Part shown: positions 6,637 to 11,192 of the stretch, piece after piece
Layout: each line of letters opens with the position of its first letter
How positions within the stretch are numbered: position 1 is the first letter of the stretch
Assembly (NCBI GenBank): GCA_031268395.1
Contig: JAIRXI010000008.1
Span: forward strand, 1 to 11,192
DNA from: Tannerella sp.
Lineage (GTDB): Bacteria; Bacteroidota; Bacteroidia; Bacteroidales; Tannerellaceae
Length of the DNA: 11,192 nucleotides
Direction of reading: 5' to 3'
Position numbers and translations under genes: made by a program
The notes under the pieces: generated by a model
What the model was told of the DNA's origin: nothing
The model's input: only the letters and a program-made list of their open reading frames with translations
Databases searched by the model: none

Positions 6637-7893
6637 ATGAAAACAATGAAATGGGCTTCCTTAGCGGTCATGCTTACGCTTACGCTGAGCGCAATGGCAC
6701 AGGAGGAGTTCTTCGATGATGTATATTTCTCTTCCGGCAAAAGCAAAAAAAGTGAAAAGGTCACGGAAAGAAAGAAGACTGAGGTCATGCAAAATGCTAA
6801 CACAGAAACGGTAAAGGCAACAGCGCGCCTCTCGGGAATGGATGTGGATGTAGACGCTTATAATCGCAGGTATGCCGGTCCGGAAGAAGACGAGGTCGAA
6901 GATATAGAAATTTATGCCGATGGCGAACCCGAAAAGACGGAAAGCCATTCGGATACGGAATATTCGGAACGGATCATCCGCTATCATTCGCCCAGCAAAA
7001 TTACCATAGCCGGGGCGGACAATGTGGACTTGTATCTCAGCGACGGCTATTACGCATACGGATATGATACGGATTATTCTGACGGACAGTCGAACGTGAG
7101 TGTGAACGTGACGATGGGCAACGGTTGGTATGATCCCTGGTACAGTTCATGGCATAGTCCTTACTGGTCTTTCTGGCACTATCCCTATTGGGGCTGGGGA
7201 GGCGGTTGGCATGACCCCTGGTATTACAGTTGGTATTCACCTTGGTATTATAACAGCTGGTATTCACCTTGGTATTACGGAGGCGGAGGCTATTACGGTT
7301 ACTACGGACATCACCATCACGGTGGCTATGATTACGGACACGACAGATCGTACGACCGCAATCAGGGAGGCCGTTCGTCCGCAAGCAGTTACGCTTCCGG
7401 GCGCAGCAGTGCGGGTTTCCGTTCGTCGGCTGCCTCCGGCCGCAGTTCCGCCTCGACACGGAGCGCATCTTCTTCCCGTGCAACGACCCGCGAAAACGCC
7501 GAATACCGCGGTTCCGGCAGAAGTTCTTCACTGAAAAGTTCGGCGACGACATCCCGTTCGTCATCTGCAAGTGTGAGTGGCAATCGTTCCTCATCGCGCC
7601 AGTCAAGCGTAAACGGCCGAAGTTCATCGAATTCGCGCAGTTCGGGAACCGTCAATAACGGCAGTACCGCACGAATCTCTACGCGCAGCAGCAGTGCCGG
7701 CACATCGCGCTCATCCTCCGCACCTTCGGTAAACAGTAGCACACGCTCAAGTTCCTACTCATCCGGTAGCAGCAGCCGTTCGAGCAGTAGCGGAAGTGTC
7801 AGTAGCGGTCGTTCAAGCAGCGGATTCAGCGGTGGCGGTGGAAGCAGTGGAAGCAGTGGCCGTTCGTCAGGTGGCGGTGGCGGTCGCAGATAA
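6637..7893 (+). CDS. Exported low-complexity protein: Tyr/Trp/Gly-rich tract plus Ser/Arg/Gly-rich tail
   Basis: The protein has 418 residues. MKTMKWASLAVMLTLTLSAMA followed by QEE is a clear Sec signal peptide with AxA-type cleavage near 21. Residues about 22-160 are acidic and polar. Residues about 164-245 are dominated by Trp, Tyr, Pro, Gly and His (units such as WYSPWYY, and a HHHH run). From about 246 to the end the protein is almost entirely Ser, Arg, Gly and Ala, finishing in Gly and Arg. No enzyme domain, lipobox or T9SS sorting domain is visible. Bacteroides genomes carry similar proteins, sometimes labelled 'vitellogenin II precursor', a name based on composition only. It would act in the periplasm or at the envelope, perhaps as a disordered structural or matrix protein. 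A GAGGAG sequence 8 nt before the ATG fixes the start. It is separated from the downstream porin gene by a hairpin. Confidence 0.8.
   Translation: MKTMKWASLAVMLTLTLSAMAQEEFFDDVYFSSGKSKKSEKVTERKKTEVMQNANTETVKATARLSGMDVDVDAYNRRYAGPEEDEVEDIEIYADGEPEKTESHSDTEYSERIIRYHSPSKITIAGADNVDLYLSDGYYAYGYDTDYSDGQSNVSVNVTMGNGWYDPWYSSWHSPYWSFWHYPYWGWGGGWHDPWYYSWYSPWYYNSWYSPWYYGGGGYYGYYGHHHHGGYDYGHDRSYDRNQGGRSSASSYASGRSSAGFRSSAASGRSSASTRSASSSRATTRENAEYRGSGRSSSLKSSATTSRSSSASVSGNRSSSRQSSVNGRSSSNSRSSGTVNNGSTARISTRSSSAGTSRSSSAPSVNSSTRSSSYSSGSSSRSSSSGSVSSGRSSSGFSGGGGSSGSSGRSSGGGGGRR
7231..7277 (+). repeat. Tandem 27-bp repeat inside the aromatic-rich tract
   Basis: A 20-nt block is identical at 7231-7250 and 7258-7277, a 27-bp period that encodes the nine-residue unit WYSPWYYNS followed by WYSPWYY. 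Weaker relatives of the unit lie upstream (near 7126-7230). In-frame repeats of this kind allow length change by slippage without breaking the frame. Confidence 0.75.
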
Positions 7894-7909
7894 ACGAAAA
7901 TAAAAGGAT

Positions 7910-7960
7910 AAGGTTTAAGGTTTCAAGATATAAAAGATTGAACTTTAAACCTTAAACTTT
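7910..7960. terminator. AT-rich hairpin between the low-complexity gene and the porin gene
   Basis: AAGGTTTAAGGTTT (7910-7923) pairs with AAACCTTAAACTTT (7947-7960) over 14 positions, with one G-U pair. The loop contains a further CAA/TTG match. It begins 17 nt after the stop of the upstream gene. No T-run follows on the plus strand, so termination is likely partial if it occurs. It could instead be an attenuator, an mRNA-stabilising stem or one copy of a dispersed AT-rich repeat. Confidence 0.5.
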
Positions 7961-8014
7961 AAAGCGGAAGTTGGATTTTGAAATTTAGTGTAGAATTAAG
8001 ATAGATAGAATAAT

Positions 8015-9580
8015 ATGAAAAAAACCGGGATTTATATCGGAACATTGCTGTTAAGTTGTGGGATGCTGTTTGCACAAGGCGAAATGGACGCATATCGCTA
8101 CTCGCAAACGGACTTGAACGGTACCGCCCGTTCCATGAGTATGGGTGGTGCATTCGGCGCGCTGGGCGGCGATATGTCGGCAATGTCTCATAATCCGGCA
8201 GGGTTGGGCGTATATCGCAGTTCGGAAGTCCAGGCAACCGTGGCCCTGAGCAATGTCCATGCAAGCGCTACCTGGACGGGTATAAAGAACAGCGAAAATC
8301 AAACCAGGCTGGCCTTTGACAACTTTTCCTATATAACCTATTTCCCAACCGGAAAAGAGTCGGGAATCAAGGGATGGAATCTGGGGATTGCTTATAATAA
8401 GGTAAAGGATTTCGGCCGGAATATCAAGTCGACGGGTAATCCAGGTACTTCCATAGGCGATTTTATCGCTATGCGTACGACCCGGGAAGGCGTTTATCTG
8501 AACGACCTGTTTTCGGATGACAGTTATAGCCCCTACAACAATCCAAATTTAAGCTGGCTGTCCATTTTGGGACATGAATCGGGATATATCACCCCGCAGG
8601 AAGATGTCGCAAAGAACACGGTTTATCGCAGTTCATTTTCGAGCGCGCCGCAAAGAACCGTGTTCTCCATGACGGAAAGAAACAGTATCATCGAATACGA
8701 TTTCTCGCTGGCAACCAATATTTCTGACCGGGTGTTCCTTGGCGCCACGCTGGGAATCACGGACCTGGATTACCGCATCTCTTCACGTCTCGATGAAACA
8801 TTCGCAGGAGAGGACTACGGCTATATAGATAACAACCTTGAGTCGGAAGGCGTGGCTTATTCCGTAAATCTGGGTGTGATTGTCCGTCCGATAGATGCAC
8901 TTCGAGTGGGAATCTCATACAATTCGCCGAAATGGTATTCACTGACAGATTACTTTTATGCTACAGGGGAAACCTATGTTTCCAATTATGTTTCCAAACC
9001 TAAAATGGAAGCCAAGACCCCTTTAGGTCAATATGCCGAATACCGCTTGCGTACGCCGGATCGCTGGATATTCAGTGCGGCAGGAGTTATCGGCAATACG
9101 GCATTGGTGAGCCTCGACTATGAACTGACCAATTACAAGTCCATGTATCTGTCAGACAGGCAGGGCTATGGATATGGAGACAACAAGGATATCCGCGAAG
9201 ATTTCGGTCTGGGACATACGGTGAAATTGGGTGCCGAAGTGAAATTGACTCCGCAGTTTGCCTTGCGTGCAGGTTATATCTGGCAGCCAAGCCCGATGAA
9301 AAACCTGCTGAGAAACGGAGGACAGGAAGTCTTTCCGGTGGGAACGGTTTCGCATTTTACGCTTTCAAATGCCACCAGCTACTATACGGCCGGACTGGGC
9401 TACCGCTTCACGCCGAATTTCTACATGGATATGGCATATATTCTCCGGAGTCAAAATGAAATGTTATATCCGTTTTCCAACATCTATGCAGAAAACGGTA
9501 CCACCGAGTTGAAAATCGGGCCTTCCGACTTGTCTATCATTACAAGTCGTATAGCTCTGACTTTCGGATACAAATTCTGA
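8015..9580 (+). CDS. OmpP1/FadL-family outer membrane protein ('hemin receptor' type)
   Basis: The protein has 521 residues. MKKTGIYIGTLLLSCGMLFA followed by QGEM is a Sec signal peptide cleaved near residue 20. The N-terminus of the mature protein has GTARSMSMGGAFGALGGDMS and then the HNPAGLG motif, the hallmark of the OmpP1/FadL/TodX porin family, in which this segment forms the plug of a beta-barrel. The rest alternates aromatic and hydrophobic residues as in outer-membrane strands, and the chain ends with LTFGYKF, a typical terminal-Phe barrel signal. Family members transport hydrophobic compounds; the Bacteroides homologues are often called hemin receptors, but no haem-binding motif is visible here. 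Cys15 sits in LLSC, a poor lipobox. The gene is preceded by a hairpin and an A/T-rich leader without a Shine-Dalgarno, and lies upstream of a sigma factor and bacterioferritin. Confidence 0.87.
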   Translation: MKKTGIYIGTLLLSCGMLFAQGEMDAYRYSQTDLNGTARSMSMGGAFGALGGDMSAMSHNPAGLGVYRSSEVQATVALSNVHASATWTGIKNSENQTRLAFDNFSYITYFPTGKESGIKGWNLGIAYNKVKDFGRNIKSTGNPGTSIGDFIAMRTTREGVYLNDLFSDDSYSPYNNPNLSWLSILGHESGYITPQEDVAKNTVYRSSFSSAPQRTVFSMTERNSIIEYDFSLATNISDRVFLGATLGITDLDYRISSRLDETFAGEDYGYIDNNLESEGVAYSVNLGVIVRPIDALRVGISYNSPKWYSLTDYFYATGETYVSNYVSKPKMEAKTPLGQYAEYRLRTPDRWIFSAAGVIGNTALVSLDYELTNYKSMYLSDRQGYGYGDNKDIREDFGLGHTVKLGAEVKLTPQFALRAGYIWQPSPMKNLLRNGGQEVFPVGTVSHFTLSNATSYYTAGLGYRFTPNFYMDMAYILRSQNEMLYPFSNIYAENGTTELKIGPSDLSIITSRIALTFGYKF

Positions 9581-9581
9581 A

Positions 9582-9604
9582 TGCCCCATTTATCGTAGTG
9601 GGCA
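9582..9604 (+). terminator. Short hairpin right after the porin stop codon
   Basis: TGCCCCA (9582-9588) and TGGGCA (9599-9604) form a stem with one bulged C and a loop of about 10 nt. It starts 2 nt after the TGA. It is followed by a mixed tract (GGGTTTTGTCC) rather than a clean T-run, so termination is only plausible. A second, longer-range pair, AAATCCC (9625-9631) with GGGATTT (9659-9665), and a small stem TTTCCT/AGGAAA (9663-9677) overlap and lie further downstream. Confidence 0.35.
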
Positions 9605-9717
9605 GGGACGGGTTTTGTCCTTAAAAATCCCTATTTTGTACAATAAGCATGCGATTTGGGGATTTCCTTTCAGGAAAATTTGCGCAATTGCAGGACTTTT
9701 TATTCCTTTGCTATTGA

Positions 9718-9725
9718 TATTTTTG
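9718..9725 (+). promoter_or_regulatory. Candidate -7 box for the sigma factor-bacterioferritin operon
   Basis: TATTTTTG matches the Bacteroidota -7 consensus TAnnTTTG exactly and would start transcription roughly 65 nt before the ATG at 9798. There is no clear TTTG at -33. Its position after the porin hairpin suggests a transcription unit separate from the porin gene. Confidence 0.4.
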
Positions 9726-9797
9726 ATGTATAAACAATATAAAAACTGGATGCCTATTGTAACAAACATTACTCTGAAACCAAAAATGTAGGATGTA

Positions 9798-10391
9798 ATG
9801 AGAAATTTGAAAACGATGACCGATGAAGAATTGGTCGTATTGTATGCGGAAGGCAACAATTCCGCATTTGATGTATTGTTGAATCGTCATAAAGGGAGTG
9901 TCCATTCGTATATATTTTATATTGTACGGGATCGGGATTTAACGGAAGATATTTTTCAGGAGACCTTTGTTAAGGTGATTATGACCATCAAACAGGGGCG
10001 ATACACGGAAAATGGGAAGTTCAAAGCATGGATTATGCGCATAGCCCATAACCTGATCATTGACAACTTTCGTCAGGAGCGTAATGAAAATTCCATATCG
10101 AATGATGAAGTGGAAGGGGATTTGTTTAATGACAGCCGTCTGTGTGAGAAAACGATAGAAGATGAAATGGTACAGGAGCAGGTTTTCGACGATGTCAAGA
10201 AAATGATCCGTCACTTGCCGGATCATCAGCGTGCTGTGTTGGAGATGCGTTACTATCAGGACATGAGTTTTAAGGAAATTGCCGAACTCACGGGGGTAAG
10301 TATCAATACAGCATTGGGACGGATGCGTTATGCCATCCTGAACATGCGACGGATGGTCGAAGAAAACAAGATTGAACTTTCGTTTGTATAA
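9798..10391 (+). CDS. ECF-type RNA polymerase sigma factor
   Basis: The protein has 197 residues and two sigma-70 domains. Region 2 (about 23-95) includes the DLTEDIFQETFVKV helix and a WIMRIAHNLIIDNFR segment, which bind core polymerase and the -10 element. Region 4 (about 130-185) has LPDHQRAVLEMRYYQDMSFK and then EIAELTGVSINTALGRMRYA, the helix-turn-helix that reads the -35 element. Regions 1 and 3 are absent, as is usual for ECF sigmas. The linker (about 96-128) is acidic. It directs core polymerase to a target set that cannot be read from here. No anti-sigma or FecR-like gene is adjacent, unlike many Bacteroidota ECF sigmas tied to SusC/D systems. The start at 9798 gives MRNLKTMTDEEL; the second Met (9816) is a possible alternative. 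A bacterioferritin gene starts 16 nt after its stop. Confidence 0.93.
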   Translation: MRNLKTMTDEELVVLYAEGNNSAFDVLLNRHKGSVHSYIFYIVRDRDLTEDIFQETFVKVIMTIKQGRYTENGKFKAWIMRIAHNLIIDNFRQERNENSISNDEVEGDLFNDSRLCEKTIEDEMVQEQVFDDVKKMIRHLPDHQRAVLEMRYYQDMSFKEIAELTGVSINTALGRMRYAILNMRRMVEENKIELSFV

Positions 10392-10407
10392 ACAGAATGA
10401 AAAGAAA

Positions 10408-10917
10408 ATGAAAAGAGACAAGAGTATTGAATTATTGAATCGTGCGGTGAATGATGAACTGTCTGCCGTTCACCAGTATATGTATTTCCACTTCCGATGT
10501 GATGACATGGGATATGAATTATTGTCGGAACTGTTCCGGCGCGTGGCCATTCAGGAGATGATGCACGTGGAGCGTTTGGCCGAACGCATTTTATTCCTGA
10601 AGGGAGAAGTGGATATGATCCCGTCACACCCGGTAGCCAAACTGACAGACCCGGAAAAAATGCTGAAAAAAGCCGTGGAAATGGAAACAGCGACGGTCGA
10701 CGATTACAATCAGTGGGCTCTGGAATGTAGCACTGCACTGGATGCTGCGTCCAAGAAACTGTTTGAGCAATTGGTGGAGGAAGAGGAAGTACATCAGGAT
10801 CAGTTTGATACGGAACTCGACAACCTCGGAAAATTTGGTATCAATTATCTGGCATTGCAGTCGGTAGAACGTAGCAAGAATGTAGCGACAGCCACTCCTG
10901 CCACATCGACTGAATAA
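10408..10917 (+). CDS. bfr: Bacterioferritin, haem-binding iron-storage ferroxidase
   Basis: The protein has 169 residues. Aligned by eye to E. coli Bfr with a one-residue offset, all six di-iron ligands are present: Glu17, Glu50, His53, Glu93, Glu126 and His129. Tyr24 is kept. Met51, the counterpart of the haem ligand Met52, sits in IQEMMHVERL. The product should form a four-helix bundle that assembles into a 24-subunit shell, oxidising Fe(II) and storing it as a ferric mineral in the cytoplasm. About ten extra C-terminal residues (Ala/Thr/Ser-rich, ending TSTE) extend beyond the E. coli protein. I chose the ATG at 10408 because MKRDKSIELLNRAVNDEL matches the family N-terminus; the frame is open back to 10372, but that start overlaps the sigma gene. 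The 16-nt gap to the sigma factor gene implies one transcript. Confidence 0.93.
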   Translation: MKRDKSIELLNRAVNDELSAVHQYMYFHFRCDDMGYELLSELFRRVAIQEMMHVERLAERILFLKGEVDMIPSHPVAKLTDPEKMLKKAVEMETATVDDYNQWALECSTALDAASKKLFEQLVEEEEVHQDQFDTELDNLGKFGINYLALQSVERSKNVATATPATSTE

Positions 10918-10984
10918 TGGAAGGTATTCTTTATAAGTATTAGTCATAAATTATATTGAATTATTATATATCTTAGCGTCCATT

Positions 10985-11192
10985 ATGGGGGACGAGTAAA
11001 TACACCGAGACTAACAGCAATCCAAACGCAAGGAGTTGGAAACCGGATTAAGAGCAGGTCGCAGCCTCTGTTTCCGGATGCGTTGTCAAAGCGTCTTATT
11101 GAAGTCAGACGGGACAAACTCCAAAGAAGTGGGGCACACACGGGCATGTGTGCCATAAGTGTAAATAACCGGCTGAAACGGTATAGGGAAGA
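10985..11192 (+). pseudogene. IS630-family transposase, 5' part, frame-broken and cut by the window edge
   Basis: The N-terminal DNA-binding region of an IS630-type transposase can be read only by changing frame. ACG at 10992 begins TSKYTE. After one extra A (11010), LTAIQ follows. After another extra A (11026), the frame runs RKELETGLRAGRS, then RMRCQSVLLKSDG and TNSKEVG to 11134. One base step back then gives GMCAISVNNRLKRYRE to the edge. The ATG at 10985 joins the first segment only if one G of the run 10987-10991 is ignored. SKEVG and SVNNRLKRYRE are the first HTH of the family (residue patterns from general knowledge). The catalytic DDE part would lie beyond the window. The left end and terminal repeat of the IS could not be identified in the AT-rich 10918-10984. 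Four breaks argue for decay, though most occur beside short G or A runs. Confidence 0.72.

Noticed and set aside
7037..7742. Overlapping frames of 117-196 codons on both strands inside the low-complexity gene
   Set aside because: They are by-products of the repetitive Ser/Arg/Gly and Tyr/Trp codons. Only the 6637-7893 frame has a signal peptide and ribosome binding site.
9663..9677. Small TTTCCT/AGGAAA hairpin upstream of the sigma factor as a riboswitch or attenuator
   Set aside because: A six-pair stem with a 3-nt loop is easily found by chance, and nothing else of a known riboswitch is present.
10372..10407. An upstream start for bacterioferritin giving 12 extra residues
   Set aside because: It overlaps the sigma factor gene, and the family N-terminus matches from the ATG at 10408.
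10987..11192. A structured non-coding RNA (several stems and a possible pseudoknot such as GGAGTT with AACTCC)
   Set aside because: The frames encode IS630 transposase-like segments (SKEVG, SVNNRLKRYRE), and the sequence lacks the conserved cores of RNase P RNA, tmRNA, SRP RNA or a cobalamin riboswitch.

Overview
The window reads as chromosomal DNA from a Bacteroidota member, most likely order Bacteroidales, in or near Porphyromonadaceae, Tannerellaceae or Dysgonomonadaceae. Three things point there. Several promoters carry a Bacteroidota-type -7 box (TAnnTTTG). A very large secreted protein ends in what looks like a type IX secretion (T9SS) type A sorting domain. An OmpP1/FadL-type porin, an ECF sigma factor and a bacterioferritin lie in a row. 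The genus cannot be fixed from the sequence alone.

Layout. Positions 1-102 hold the start of an unrecognised minus-strand gene cut by the window edge. Positions 133-248 form an imperfect palindrome of about 116 bp that resembles a MITE or repeat element. A minus-strand glutaredoxin-like gene (CPYC motif) follows at 310-642. After a divergent intergenic region comes a 1576-residue FG-GAP/VCBS-type extracellular protein (1030-5760), visibly more GC-rich than its surroundings. Directly after it lie a strong 15-bp inverted repeat and an open frame of 151 codons that keeps only about 40 residues of an AraC-type DNA-binding domain, so it is probably a gene remnant. Positions 6213-6636 show no supportable gene.

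The second half is a co-directional plus-strand series. It starts with an exported protein made of a Tyr/Trp/Gly-rich tract and a Ser/Arg/Gly-rich tail (6637-7893), followed by an AT-rich hairpin. Next are an OmpP1/FadL-family outer-membrane protein of the type often annotated as a hemin receptor in Bacteroides (8015-9580), an ECF-type sigma factor (9798-10391), and, 16 nt later, a bacterioferritin with all ferroxidase ligands and the haem-binding Met (10408-10917). The sigma factor and bacterioferritin are very probably one operon. With the porin upstream, the group suggests an envelope/iron-handling theme, but that link is inferred from position.

The right edge holds the 5' part of an IS630-family transposase gene. 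Its protein homology runs through several reading frames, so it is a degenerate insertion sequence, unless the breaks are base-call errors at short runs. No tRNA, rRNA or CRISPR array was seen.
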